NCBI GenBank assembly: GCA_013397455.1
Contig: VYZB01000272.1
Location: 1,137,680-1,201,679 of the forward strand
Length of the DNA stretch: 64,000 bases
Source: Crotophaga sulcirostris
Taxonomy: Eukaryota > Chordata > Aves > Cuculiformes > Crotophagidae
Direction: 5' to 3'
Shown: positions 1-13,612 of the stretch, one piece after another
Layout of the letters: each line of letters begins with the position of its first letter
Numbering within the stretch: position 1 is the first letter of the stretch
Made by a program: the position numbers and the translations under genes
The notes under the pieces: generated by a model
What the model was told of the DNA's origin: nothing
The model's input: the letters and a program-made list of their open reading frames with translations, nothing else
Databases searched by the model: none

Positions 1-47
1 GGATGGGCTTTAAGGTCCCTTCCAATCCAAACCGTTCTATGATATGG
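1..47 (+). repeat. CR1 LINE 3' end, group A
   Basis: Only the last bases of a group A copy are in the window, ending in degenerate ATTCTATG octamers. The rest lies to the left of position 1. Confidence 0.8.
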
Positions 48-845
48 TTTATTGGGAAGGGTTGCCGAGTTAGAAACAGTTTCCCTTCAAATATCATCTT
101 TTTGGCAACTCACACCCAGACAAATGGCTTGCTCACACGCTTCTCCAAAGTTCATACAGACTCCAGCTTACACGTCTCAACTTAAAAAATATTAAAGGTC
201 AATTCTGAGTGTCCCCACCATCCCTGTCTACAATGAGGTTACTGGCACTTCCCCATTCCCACGGGAAAGGTACAGCAGCTTGGATCAGGCAGACACAACA
301 CCAGGAGACACAGCATACACATTACATCACCAACTTCTTACACTTTGTTCCTTCATGGCTGTTTCATCAAAATTCCTCTGCTGCTCATTTGCTAAAAACT
401 TCTTCAATCCCTGGGAAACTCCAGCTGTTGATGGGAGAGATGCACCAAGTTGAGCCAGTCTCCCTGTTTCTTCTAACTAATCCACACCAGTGCTCTCCAT
501 CACTGCCTGATACACAGCCCTTCTGCCTTCCACACCTGGCTGAAGCCACCCCCTGCTACCATCTCAACATCCTTTCACCCCAGGGCATGCCAACACTGGG
601 CACGGTAATGGAATACTCTTCTTTCTCTTCATTCCATGTGATTTTTGACTGAGCTGTGACTGTACCCCTACTGAGCAGACCAAACAGTTCTCTTTCATCA
701 GTCACACAGGCATCAGGGGATTTATTATGTCAGAATTGGCTCCCCTATGGCCCATCTTCATTATACGTCCTGTACCTGAGGCTGTGTGAGCAGAAATACT
801 TTTGAGATTTTCTAATGACAATTACTTACATTTGGAAAGTGCCTG
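48..845. other. Unassigned stretch, no gene seen
   Basis: A 147-codon open frame runs on the plus strand at 209-652, but it is rich in His, Ser, Pro and Leu, has no recognisable domain and no convincing splice or start context. I take it as chance. Confidence 0.5.
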
Positions 846-1390
846 TCATAAAATCACAGAACCATGGCATGACCTGAGTTGGAAGGGACCCACATGAACC
901 ATCAAGTCCAGTTCCTGACCCTGCACAGGACAACTCCAACATTCACACCGTGGGGTTGAGGGCATTGGCCAAAGGCTGCTGGAATATTGTCAGGCTGTGA
1001 CTGCTTCCCTGGGGAGCTGTGCCAGTGCACCACCGCCCTCTGGGGAAGAACCTTTTCCTGATGCCCAACCTAACCCTCTCTGGCACATCTTCCTGCCATT
1101 CCCTTGGGTCCTGTCATTGGTCACCAGAGAGAAGAGCTCAGCACCTGCTTTTCCTCCTCCCCTTGTGAGGAAACTGAAGAGTGATGAGGTCTCCTCTCAG
1201 TCTCCTCTTCTCCAGGATGAACAGACCAAGTGACTTCAGCCGCTTCTCATGTAACTTCCCCTCTAAACCCTTCTCCAGCTCCATGCCCTTCTCTGGACGC
1301 TGTCCAGAAGCTTTAGATCTTTTTTAGCCTGTGGTGACCAAAACTGCCCCCAGTGCTCAAGGTGGGGCCGCACAGGAACCCCAGCACTTT
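846..1390 (-). repeat. CR1 LINE fragment, group C
   Basis: The 3' end lies at the left ('cacagaaccatggcatgacc') and the sequence runs leftwards through the C-terminal reverse-transcriptase region. The same family occurs at 8439, 33616 and 62850. Confidence 0.85.
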
Positions 1391-1566
1391 ACTTATCCCT
1401 GAACTGTAACCACCTCAACAACACGGCAGCTCTTTAATGCACGCGATCATGTGGGCATGGAAGGAGGGAAGTTTCCCCAACCTGTGACAAGGTAGCAAAA
1501 GAAAAAACTTTACAAAGAGAGTTTCTCAGCACTGAGAACTTTAGCACTGTCCTACCAAATCAGCCA

Positions 1567-1820
1567 GTCATAGAATCATTGAATCATAGAATCATTCAGG
1601 TTGGAAAAGACCTCTAAGCTCATCCAGTCCAACCATCAGCCCAACCTCACCATGCCTACTAACCTCTGTCCCCAAGTGCCACAGCCACAGGTTTTTTGAA
1701 CCCCTCCAGGGGTGGAGACTCCACTGCTTCCCTGGGCAGCCTCTGCTGGTGCTTCACCACTCTTTTTTTTCTAGAAATTTTTTCTAATATCCAATCTAAA
1801 CCCTTTGGGACACTGTCGTG
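1567..1820 (-). repeat. CR1 LINE fragment, group D
   Basis: It begins with repeated 'tagaatcat' octamers and 'ggttggaaaagacctctaag', the complement of the group D end. It is truncated after the 'ccaatctaaaccc' segment. Confidence 0.85.
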
Positions 1821-2214
1821 CAGACACAGGGGCAGCTCTTCAGACCCACAAGATGCACAGAAGCTTTCATGCTCTTACTGTGTTGAAAACAGATTTCTTT
1901 GGTCAGAACCTCAGGCTGGATACAGCGCTGTGAGAAACAGATAATGCCATTGAGTCAGGGACCCTAAAGTAAACACTGACATCCTGCAGCTTCTGGAGAG
2001 CTCAGAGGAGGCTCAGGCACTTCTCAAACACAGGAAGGAAACGATGTGATTTCCAGAAAGCACGAGAGCCCTTCAGAGTCTCAAATACCACTTAATTTTT
2101 AAAGGGCAGTCTTCTGCAAACCTGAATTTTGAGCATTTCTTCTCCCAACTGTTTTCTCTAGGAATCTCTGTCATAGAACAAAGCTTTGTTGTGCATAATA
2201 AGGAAGACCGTAGA
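1821..2214. other. Unassigned stretch
   Basis: No repeat family, open frame or RNA gene was recognised. It is presumably intron or spacer between two CR1 copies. Confidence 0.4.
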
Positions 2215-2820
2215 TGCACCCAACAGTGTCCTGGATTGCATCAGAAGTGTGAAACACCAGGATGAGGGAGGGGATTCTGCCCCTCTACTCAGCTCTGATG
2301 AAACTTCACCTGGAGCCTTGCATTTGGTTCTGGAGTCCTCAGCACAGGAAGGAGATGGAGTTGTTGAAGAGAGTCCAGAGGAGGCCACGGAGATGATCCG
2401 AGGGCTGGAGCATCTCTGCTATGAGGACAGGCTGGGAGAGTTGGGGTTGTTCAGCCTGGAGAAGAGAAGGCTGTGGGGAGACCTTAGAGCAGCCTCCCAG
2501 TACTGAAAGGGGCTCCAGGAAAGCTGGGGAGGGGCTCTTGATCAGGGAGTGCAGAAATGGGACAAAAGGGAATGGTTTTCTTCTGCAAGAGGGGAGATTG
2601 AGATGAGATCTTAGGAAGAAATGTTTTGCTGTGAGGGTGGGGAGGCCCTGGTCCAGGTTTCCCAGAGAAGTTTTGGTTGCCCCATCCCTGGAGGTGTTCA
2701 AGGCCAGATTGGATGGGGCTTTGAGCCCCCTGATGCAGTGGGAGGTGCCCCTGCCCATGACAGGGGGGTGGGACTGGATGTTCTTTGAGGTCCCTTCCCA
2801 CCCAAACATCCTGTGATACA
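2215..2820 (+). repeat. CR1 LINE fragment, group A
   Basis: This copy covers the last part of the pol-like ORF ('[10 protein letters not shown]', broken by stops) and the 3' UTR with its hairpin at about 2735-2775. Its 3' octamers are reduced to 'catcctgtgatac'. Confidence 0.9.
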
Positions 2821-4044
2821 TCCACTCCTCACAAAAGTCTTCCTTATGTATGGGAATTCTCTGAAAGATTCCTGACTCTCACCTCCACTCCACTTTCCCA
2901 GGAGCTGCACGCCAGAGGTTCCAGCTACCAACTGACCACCATTAAACTGTGATTACCTGAACATTCACTCAGAACAGTTATTTTGTTCATTATAGGTGTG
3001 GCAGCAATTTTCAGCCACACATCTCCTTTATGGCAGATGTGAGGGAATTGAATGGCTAAGGTTACGCAGATCCACGTTCTCAATATTGAACGCATCCTCA
3101 GAAAGCTCAGCAGCTGAATAAAAAGGACCATAACCTCTAGAGAGGTCAGGGAGTCAAGAACTGTGAATTTATTTCTACCATAGCTGTCCATCACGACACA
3201 GAGGCAATCACAGGTCTTTTTGGAGCTTCATTTGCCTGTTCAGTCTCACATGAATGACAGCTTGGAGTTGCTGGAAGAGCTCTGATAAGCAGACGTGCCA
3301 GCCACCCTCCACAGACACCTCTGTGATCTGACACCCTTTTTGTCAGAGGACTTCTTTCTGTTCTTCATGAATTTCCTCAATAGCTACAACTTTTAGAATA
3401 CATTTTACGACAAAGACATGCTTGAATATTAATATTATTGAAAAATAATGGGAGTTGAAAGTGTGTCCTTGATCATGTCTAGACAGAACCAAATATAACC
3501 GATTTCTAGTATCTAGGTAGCAGATATAAATAGATTAATGTTACTCAAAACCCTGAGACATCTCTATGCATTATCTAGAGGGGGGTGATCCCATAGCACA
3601 AGCACTTCCAGATAATCTGTTGTCTAACAAAGAGCACAACATTCAGTTCCTGAATCGCTCCCTGTGAAGTACCCAGAAGAAAACAGTCAAGGGGTGATGG
3701 GAGGTTGCTTAGAGTCCACTGGCTAATCTCTTCTGTTAAAGGGAGGGATAAATACCATCAGAATGGACAACAAAACTAAAGCTCAGTAAGCTTTAAAAAT
3801 CAGGAAACTGCATCCAAGGACTGCAGACAAAGCGCCCTCCGAGCCTCTGAGTTCAGGCAGCAATATGGGAGTTCGAGTCAAGCAACTGGCCAGGAAAACA
3901 CAAACAGCAGATATGATGTCAAACCCAGATCTGAACTCCACGACTGTGTTTCAGAACCCTCCAAGACAGCAGATGAATTACCAACTCTGAGCTCCTAAGA
4001 AACTCATGCATCCGAGGGATGCACCTCCCATCCAAAGATAGGTT
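2821..4044. other. Unassigned single-copy stretch
   Basis: This 1.2-kb block is free of recognisable repeats. Short open frames on both strands (for example minus 2925-3194) have no family signature. It is probably intronic if the ARHGEF9 exon downstream belongs to a transcript entering from the left. Confidence 0.45.
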
Positions 4045-4440
4045 GAGAGTTGGGGTTGTTCAGTCTGGAGAAGAGAAGGCTGAGGGGAGATATTCGAGCA
4101 GCCTCCCAGTACTGAAAGGGGCTCCAGAAAAGCTGGAGAGGGGTTCCTGATCAGGGATGGCAGGGATAGGACCAGGGGAAGGGTTTTCATCTGCAAGAGG
4201 GGAGATTGAGATGACATCTTAGGGAGAAATGTTTTGCTATGAGGGTGGGGAGGCCCTGACCCAGGTTTCCCAGAGAAGTGGTGGTTGCCCCATCCCTGGA
4301 GGTGTTCAAGGCCAGGTTGGATGGGGCTTTGAGCCCCCTGATGCAGTGGGAGGTGTCCCTGCCCATGGCAGCGGTGTGGAACTGGATGGGCTTTGAGGTC
4401 CCTTCTGACCCAAACCATTCTGTGATTCTATGATTCTATG
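4045..4440 (+). repeat. CR1 LINE fragment, group A
   Basis: It starts abruptly at 'gagagttggggttgttcag' and runs to 'attctatgattctatg'. The 3' UTR hairpin lies near 4350. Confidence 0.9.
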
Positions 4441-5783
<1,343 letters not shown>

Positions 5784-6078
5784 CTGTGGCATCTTGTGCA
5801 AATTGAAGCAGGGCAAAGGTTCAGCAGACATTCAGAAAGCTTCTCAAAGCATGGATTCTCAATGGAGCCAAGCTCATCTCTGTTATCATCAGACATGGGA
5901 AATAATTACCCTTGGATATACTTTCTGATGCCACCAGTTACTCTGGAGAAATCATGTAATTAGCATTCAACATTCAGAAAGGCTCCTTCCTTTATCCTGC
6001 AGAGGACCTCAGCATACAGCAATGGGAGGGCCAGGATCCACAACTCAAACCTGAATATGCTTTGAGAGCACTTTATAA

Positions 6079-6640
6079 GATTGAGATGAGATCGTCCCCC
6101 TGCACTCAGCACTGGTGAGGCCGCACCTCGGATCCTGGGGTCAGTTTTGGGCCCCGCACTACAAGAAAGACCTTGAGGGGTTGGAGCGCGTCCAGAGAAG
6201 GGAACGGAGCTGGGCAAGGGGCTGGAGAACAGGGGTTGTGGGAGCGGCTGAGGGATCTGGGGCTGTTTAGCCTGGAGAGGAGGAGGCTGAGGGGAGACCT
6301 CATTGCTCTCTGCAGCTCCTGGAAAGGAGGTTGTGATGAGGTGGGTGCTGGGCTCTGCTCCCAAGTAACAAGTGATGAGATGAGAGGAAATGACCTCAAG
6401 TTGCACCAGGGGAGGTTTAGACTGTATATCAGGAAAACCTTCTTTACTGGAAGAGTGGTGAAGCACTGGCAGAGGCTGCTCAGGGCAGTCATGATGTCTC
6501 CATCCATGGAAGGGTTCAAAAAGCATGTAGACATGACACTTCAGGCATGGTTCAGAAGCGACGTCGCTATTGTGCTGATGGTTGGACTTGATGATCTTAG
6601 TGGTCTTTTCCAACCTTAATGATTCTATGATTCTATGAGC
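6079..6640 (+). repeat. CR1 LINE fragment, group D
   Basis: Retains the C-terminal pol-like region from the '[14 protein letters not shown]' type segment onward, with frame breaks, and ends 'ccttaatgattctatgattctatg'. Confidence 0.9.
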
Positions 6641-8438
6641 ACCCCAAATGTTACTTTTTGCATTAGCAGACAGCAAATCTGACATAGCCCTATCTGTGAC
6701 TGAACAAAAGCACGCAGGAGCCCAGGAACCCTGCCTGTGTTTCCATCTGTCCCTGTTCCCATTGCTTCTGTCCACAAATGCATTCCCTGAGGGTCGCACA
6801 GAAATTCTTCTTTGGCCCCAGAGCTGGTTTGGCAAGAGCAGCAGCGCTGGCATAAGAAGCAGTCACACTTAACCAGGAGTTCAGCAACATGAAGACCTTT
6901 GTCAAGAAAGGGGAAAAAATGAGAAAGGGAAAAAGAAAAGAGAGTAGGAGTAGGTTCATCTCTGAGTTAAGGCTGTTTTAGGTGTAAGCCTGGGGGAATT
7001 AACTTCAACACTCCATTTCAGCTTCTTTTTCCTTTTCTCTTTTGCACAAACTTGCATTTCTCTCCTGTCAGACTCTGATGGCTTTATGTAACTGTTTAAA
7101 AATTGAACAAGCTTCTTAACTTAGGTTTAGCAGAACACACTTTTTTTTTTGTCTCTCTCTCTCTCAAATGCACATTAAGAATAAAGATTTCCGGAGAAAA
7201 CAAGACCTTTTCCATCCTCTGACATCAACCACTGTAGTACACAAAGCCACGTCCTTGAGGACTGTAGTTTTTGTACATTCTGTTCCAGCGCAAGCCGACA
7301 CATCTGCAGTCCCAGTGGGCTTTACCACTGGTAGATGGAAAAAAAGACTCATCCCTGAGAAAACACACAGGTTAACCAGTGCAGCAGAACCCACAGCATA
7401 ACATTTCAACCTGAGGGGAGAATCCTAGAAAGCAATAATGAGGAAAGAACCCCAAAACCCATGGCAGGAAGGTACAGCCTTCCCAAGGGGGAGGCACGGC
7501 TTGCCCCATTTCATGGCTTGAGAAACAGACCCACTGCTAGCATGAGAATAAGGTTTTTTTCTGTTTTCTTTAACTACAAGCTAAAAAAGTTTGTGCTCTG
7601 TGTGTCTAGATGAAAAAGCTTGAGAATAGACTCCCTTAAGGCTCAAAAAAGCAGAGGCAAATAACCCCCACCCTCTTCTGTGTGTTTGTATTTCCTAATC
7701 ACAGTCTCTAAGCCAGAACCACATTTGTTGATGCTTCAGGTCGACATTGCTGGTGGCAGAAGCTTTCAGGAAACCCTGTAATAATATTCCAGAGCAAGAT
7801 TTGTAATTAAAGCCCTTCACTTCTTTCGCTTTGTCTATTAGAAAGTGTCTGTCTCTATTTGCATTGTGGACTCTCTAGGGAAAACACTGCTTCTGACTGT
7901 TTGCACAAGCTCAGAACAACAGAGTCAGCCCCAACCTGGGGCCACCAGCTCTATTCAACAACAAACACGCAGCATCTCACACTTGAGCTGGTTTGCTCTC
8001 AGCTTGGAGCTAAAACCAAAGGGCTCATGGCAGTGGATCGGCCTGGGAAAGGCACCAGCGGCCATCTCTGCCCAGTTCCAGTTTTGGGGGAAAATAAGTA
8101 AAGTGCACCCATAGAATGTCTTGAGTTGGACAACTCAGCAACTCCTGAAGCTGAAGAGTGAGTAGGAGTCTGCCAGTGTGGGAACAAATCCTGTCCTGGA
8201 GTAGGAGGAGGTGTTTTGAGGTGGGAATGTTGTACATCACTAGTGGGAAACCACTGCTCCAGTACACCTTGTGCTGCTTCTGTGTGAAGCAAGAGGACTT
8301 TCTGAAGAAACAGGTTCAGAACCTGTCCCAGTTCAGGCAGCTTTGACATGAGCCATGTGCATCCCTCTAAGGTGAAGTAAGGTGAAAGGGGTTGAAAAAG
8401 CACTACATCTGGATCCCTCCTTCTTAGTGAAACACTTC
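6641..8438. other. Unassigned stretch, mostly single copy
   Basis: Presumed intron. It holds a T-run followed by a CT microsatellite (7141-7165). About 25 bases near 8111-8135 ('tagaatgtcttgagttgg') resemble the end of a group C CR1. Short open frames show no family motif. Confidence 0.45.
7141..7165. repeat. T-run plus (CT)n microsatellite
   Basis: Ten T residues, a G, then seven TC units. It is a simple low-complexity tract. Confidence 0.95.
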
Positions 8439-8800
8439 ATAGTATCATAGAGTGTCCTGAGTTGGAAGGGACTCACAAGGACCATCGAGTCCAGCTCCTC
8501 TCCCTGAACAGGACAACCCCAATATTCACACCGTGGGGCTGAGGGCATTGGCCAAAGGCTGCTGGAATACTGTCAGGCTGTGACTGCTTCTCTGGGGAGC
8601 TGTGCCAGTGCTCCACCACCCCCTGGGGAAGAACCTCTTCCTCATGTCCAACCTAATCCTCCCCTGGCACATCTTCCTGCCACTCCCTCAGGTCCTGTCA
8701 TTGGTCACCAGAGAGAAGAGCTCAGCACCTGCTCCTCCTCCCCCCCCTGTGAGGAAGCTGCAGGGTGCAATGAGGTCTCCCCTCAGTTATGCTCCTGGTG
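8439..8800 (-). repeat. CR1 LINE fragment, group C
   Basis: The 3' end is at left ('catagagtgtcctgagttgg'). It matches 846-1390 closely and stops after 'gaggtctcccctcagt'. Confidence 0.85.
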
Positions 8801-9055
8801 GTCACCACACCACCCCAGGCAGCCTGGCTGCCATCTGGCAGACGCAGGGTTCATATTTTCCTCCCAGGCAGTGGGCATCTCTGTGGGCCACCCTGCAACA
8901 GCCTCTCTGCTCATTAACCCGAAATATCCCTGGACACAGGGATCCCAGTCAGCAAATCCAGATTTCGTGTTGCACACAAGCGCTACGGGGCTGCAGTTCC
9001 CCCAGGATGCAAAACAAATCCCAAGGGATACATCAAGTACTGCAATCCCAGCAAC

Positions 9056-9362
9056 AGCTGGGGAGGGACTTTTTACAAAGGCCTGTAGTGGTAGGATGTG
9101 GGATAATGGCTTTAAACTGGAAGGGGGAAGATTTAGATCAGACATTGGGAAGAAATTCTTCACAATGAGGGTGGGGAGGCCCTGGTCCAGGTTGCTCAGA
9201 GCAGTGGTGGCTGCCCCATCCCTGGAGGTGTTGAAAACCAGGTTGGATGGGGCTTTGAGCCTCCTGATGCAGTGGGAGGTGTCCCTGCCCATGGCAGGGG
9301 GGTGGGACTGGATGGGCTTTGAGGTCCCTTTCAACTCAAACCAGTCTGTGATTCTGTGATTT
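9056..9362 (+). repeat. CR1 LINE fragment, group A
   Basis: It runs from 'gctggggagggactttttac' to 'gtgattctgtgattt'. Its 3' end lies about 15 bp before the candidate acceptor at 9377. Confidence 0.9.
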
Positions 9363-9377
9363 CTTGCATTCAAACAG

Positions 9378-9464
9378 CTGGGCCGTGGTCACAACGCTGA
9401 CGCAGGGAGGCCCGCGCTACGCTGCCCCTGCCAGGGATGGCAACGCCGAAGTACAGCAAGAACT
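9378..9464 (+). other. Candidate exon, possibly a diverged ARHGEF9 exon
   Basis: An 87-bp GC- and CpG-rich block sits between 'attcaaacag' and 'gtgagttttc', both acceptable splice sites. Spliced to the 5044-5276 exon it supplies the missing third base (AG+C, Ser), then stays open for 28 codons. The stretch 'RYAAPARDGNAEVQQ' recalls 'RYVAAALAVMRNVTQQ', which follows in collybistin, but only about one third of positions agree and an extra segment precedes it. It could be a decayed copy of that exon, a cassette exon or chance. The minus strand is also open here, so strand is not secure. Confidence 0.22.
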
Positions 9465-10159
9465 GTGAGTTTTCAGGTAGCAGGCAGCAAGTCATGGAGA
9501 AGATATTAAAGAACAGGACAATTTAGTGTGATTATCTGCTGTTTATCTCATGGCTGTATGGGAGCTCTAACCCATTCCTGCGCATCCCCCTGGCAGCACG
9601 TAGGGTGGGCTGTTAAATACCACAAACAAGCTACTAAAAAGACTGCAGTCATGAGCACTGTGGGTTTTCCTCCTCTGCTGCTTTTGCCTGCCACATTCCC
9701 ACATCAAGTTTCACACATCCCCAGCCTGATGCTCTCCCTGGAGGAGGCACCCTCAACACCCACGTAACCCTGCGCGCTGCTGGTTATGGGGTGTCATATC
9801 TGTGCATCCCAAGTCAGTTTGTGGGGCTTGTGGACAGTCATGCTGGTGGGTCAGCATCCAGTAGTGGGAATGAACCTGCTCTGGGGGTGCAGCCCCACTC
9901 CTGGGCCATGCATAGTACATGTTTGCCTTAGGGACTGTCCAGGCACAGAACAAAGTCCAAAGCATAAACCCAAAGTTTGCACGGCAAGTGGGACCTCTGA
10001 GTCTAAAAGGTAGATGTAGGAGTCACCAGACAACAGGTCCAGAAAACAGAGCAGTGTCTCAAGAAAAAACCATGCTTTTAAAGCCCTGACCAAAAGCCTA
10101 CAGTGGCTTTTGAACCTGGCCTGCTTAGGCATCTGCACTGCACATCCAGAGTGGAGCAT
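9465..10159. other. Unassigned stretch
   Basis: No repeat family or gene was recognised. Several 70-100 codon frames overlap on both strands without motifs. Confidence 0.4.
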
Positions 10160-10942
10160 GTCATGAGGTGAAGTGCAAGGTCCTGCACCTGAGTCGGGGT
10201 AAGCCTCAGTATCAATACAGGCTAGGGGATGAAGAGATTAAGAGCAGCCCTGTGGAGAAGGACCTGAGGGGTCCTGGTGGAGGAGAAGTTGGACATGAGC
10301 TGGCAATGTCTGCTTGCAGCCCAGAAGGCCAACTGCATCCTGAGCTGCATCAAAAGAAGAGGGGTCAGCAGGATGGGGGAGGGGATTCTGCCTCTCTGCT
10401 CCACTCTGGTGTGACCCCACCTGGAGCCCTGTGTCCAATTCTGGAATCCTCAGCACAGGAAGGACATGAAGCTGTTGGAGCAAGTTCAGAGGAGGCCACG
10501 GAGATGAACCAAGGGCTGGAGCACTCCCCATATGAGGACAGGCTGAGAGAGTTGGGGTTGTTCAGCCTGGAGAAGAGAAGGCTTGAAGGAGACAGTGCAG
10601 TCTTTCAATACTTAAAGGGGGCTTATAAGAAAGAAAGAAAGGGGAAAAACTTTTTAGCAGGGCCTATAGCAATGGGACAAGAAGTAATGGTCTTAAACTA
10701 AAAGAGCAGAGGTTTAGACTAGATATTAGGAGAACAGTTTTCACACTGAGGGTGGTGAAACAGTGGCACAGGTTGCCCAGAGAGGTGGTAGATGCCCCAT
10801 CCCTAGAAACATTCAAGGTCAGGTTGGATGGGGCTCTGAGCAACCTTATCGAGTTGAAGATGTCCTTGCTCACTGCAGGGGGATTGAATTGAATGACCTT
10901 CATGGTCCCTCCCAACCCAAACCATTCTATGATTCTATGTGG
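10160..10942 (+). repeat. CR1 LINE fragment, group A variant
   Basis: A longer copy that begins in the reverse-transcriptase C-terminal half ('KCKVLHLSRG' type) and runs to 'attctatgattctatg'. Its 3' UTR ('gaattgaatgaccttcatgg') departs from most group A copies, so it is probably an older subfamily. Confidence 0.88.
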
Positions 10943-11169
10943 ATCTAACCAGGCAGCAGAAGCACAATCAGCAAAAGGAATGCTTAGTGCAGATTTGCCC
11001 AACAGTGTCATGTGTTGCAGCCACATCAGGCAAAAAGCAAACAATGAAATAAGGATTGGCAGAAACTCCTGACCCTGCCTCAGTCAGAAGCCACTGCTTG
11101 ACTGCACTAGTGGAGGGGTTGATGGTGGGTGAAGGGAGCACAGCCCAGCGTTCATCCTTGCAAGGCCAC

Positions 11170-11718
11170 TGTTCCCCAGTACATCACAGTACTCGAGTCC
11201 TGTGTGCAGTTCTGGGCCCCTCAGTTTAAGAAACATGTCAGGACACTGGAGTGTGTCCAGAGGAGAGCAATGAAGATGGTGAAGGGTTTGGAGCACAAGC
11301 CCTACGAGGAGCGACTGAGGGAGCTGGGGCTGTTTAGCCTGGAGAAGAGGAGGCTCAGGGGTGATCTTATTGTTCTCTACAAGTACCTAAAAGGAGGTTG
11401 TAGTCAGGCAGGGGTTGGTCTCTTCTCTCAGGTGACCAGTGACAGAACTAGAGGACATGGACTCAAGCTTCGTCAGGGGAAGTTTAGGCTTGATATTAGG
11501 AAAAAGTTCTTCCCTGAAATGGTGATTGGCCATTGGAATGCGCTGCCTGGGGAGGTGGTGGAGTCGCAGACCCTGGAAGTGTTTAAGAGGAGATTGGATG
11601 AGGCACTCAGTGCCATGGTTTAGATGATGGGTTGGTGTTAGTGCTGGGTTATAGGTTGGACTTGATGATCTCAGAGGTCCTTTCCAACCCTGTAATACTG
11701 TGATACTGTGATATAGGC
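11170..11718 (+). repeat. CR1 LINE fragment, group B
   Basis: The C-terminal ORF stays open from upstream of the copy to its natural stop after 'DEALSAMV' (to 11623), followed by the UTR and 'aatactgtgatactgtgat'. Retention of the frame suggests a relatively recent insertion. Confidence 0.92.
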
Positions 11719-12700
11719 AGCTGCAAAACAGAGCACAACATGTGTCTTCCTGAACTAAGCTTAAAATTGCATGCAGCCCACCCCAACCAGGCTGAAGAGT
11801 TCCCAGCCACCCCCATTTCCTTACCCACTCTGCACAAAAGCCACGAGGGATCTCTGCCCGCCCTTGTGACGCCCACAGAGGCGGCCAGCCCCGTACTGGG
11901 TGATATGCAGCACGTTATATAAGCTATCGGGGAGGCAACTCTTCTCACACCGCCACCGATTACCTGGTTCACCCAAAATCACAGCAGACCCACAGCCACC
12001 TACAACAGCACCGCTCGACTGCTCCATGGCAAGCAAGAGTTATCCACTGCCAAACTTCTGACCTACTTCTGCGCTGGGTTTCGCCCCCTCCCTGCGCCTG
12101 CCCTCAGTCCCCAATTAAATCTGTGTGAGATTTCCTCAATTATCCTCTTCCTGCTAATAGATGTGGAAAGAGGATGCCATAACAATGTATTCCCCTGGCA
12201 GTGGTTCAAAATAAACCTCAGAATTAATGTTGAAGAGTGCAGGATGTAGGACTATTTTAATTAAACATAAATGTATAGGAACAAGCAGTTACATTTAAAG
12301 AAGCCGATCTTTTGCTGTCACCACCACACTGAATCTCTCGGCCACGCAGCGAGAATCCTAGTGCTTTCATTTAATTGACAGGGCAATAAATCAGCACTAA
12401 TCTTACGTTTCTGTGTAGCTGTGCATGCTGATATGCAGCTGAGGTCAGCTATTTCGGAATCCAGCAATACTCAACTGGCACAACTGAAACAGCAACAGGC
12501 ACGGGAATCCTGCTTGGAAAACACTCGCGTTTGGAAAAGGCAAAGCATCCTAATGCTTGAAGCAGACACTTACCTACAACAAAACTTAGTAGGGGGGGAA
12601 GGGTTGCTAAACAATAAAAATCTCTGTTTGAAAACGCTTTCCAAGAGAAAAAGTTTATAATACACATCTTTGGAATACACATAGATCGATCAATGTCTTT
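11719..12700. other. Single-copy block with an AT-rich, possibly conserved core
   Basis: Bases 12100-12420 are AT-rich and contain homeobox-type cores ('tttaattaaac', 'tttaattgacagg', 'gcaataaatcag'). They look like constrained non-coding DNA rather than decayed repeat. On the minus strand a 72-codon frame with an ATG (12036-11821) ends at a good donor ('gagtgg/gtaagg'), but its product is not recognisable. Confidence 0.3.
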
Positions 12701-13047
12701 AAAATGAAAGAGAGGAGATTTAGATTAAATATTAGATTAGATATTAGCTGGGGAAGGGCTCTTGATCAGGGAGTGCAGGGACAGGAGGTGGGGGAATGGT
12801 TTTCAGCTGCAAGATGGGAGATTGAGATGAGGTCTTAGGAAGAAATGTTTTGCTGTGAGGGTGGGGAAGTCCTGGCCCAGGTTGCCCAGAGAAGTGTTGG
12901 CTGCCCTATCCCTGGAGGTGTTGAAGGCCAGGTTGGATGGGGCTTGGAGCCCCCTGATGCAGTGGGAGGTGTCCCTGCCCCTGGTAGGGGTTGGAACTGG
13001 ATGGGCTTTGAGGTCCCTTCCAACCCAAACTATTCCATCGTTCTATG
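12701..13047 (+). repeat. CR1 LINE fragment, group A
   Basis: It ends 'ccatcgttctatg'. The 5' border is odd: 'tagattaaatattagattag' duplicates the ORF segment normally found further in, before the sequence jumps to 'agctggggaagggc'. Confidence 0.88.
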
Positions 13048-13612
13048 AAATAGGAGGAGCAGGAATAGAGAACTCCTGTTTGAACACATTAAGATATTCT
13101 GATAGGCACTTGCAATTCTAGATGAATACAGAGATAATCTGAACAAGATTTCTAATTGAGACAACAAAACATGTGTGAGGAATATGTAATGAACAGTACC
13201 TGGGAATCACTTCGCACATTACAGAAGACAGCAAATCTTTGTTCAGCTTTATTGGCCCCTTTCGACACATCCGCGAAAAGTATTGTGAGATAAGATATTG
13301 CAAGTCTTCATAAAAAAGGAGGTTTGAATCCAGTGGAAACTATATCTGCACACCTAAAAGCTGCATTTTCCATACCTGAGCTGCTACTTCACCTCCTCTA
13401 TTTATCCAAAAAGTCTGTCTTGGGCCAAAACCACTATACGATTTCCTACCAGATAACAAACTGCAATCACACACAGCACTGCCAAGGGAGCTCAGTGTGG
13501 CAATGTTACAGAGGAAAGGAAAAAAAATGTGTATTTTAAGCCTGGTGGCGAGTAACACATGGGATATTAAAGGAAGTCAGACACCATTTCTGCTGCAAAC
13601 ACCCAGTAAAGT
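13048..13612. other. Unassigned stretch
   Basis: AT-rich single-copy sequence with no recognised feature. Confidence 0.4.

Noticed and set aside
209..652. A 147-codon frame near the window start
   Set aside because: No domain, low-complexity composition and no splice or promoter context.
11129..11623. A 164-codon frame that looks like a conserved gene
   Set aside because: It is the C-terminal part of the CR1 reverse-transcriptase ORF, repeated many times in the window.
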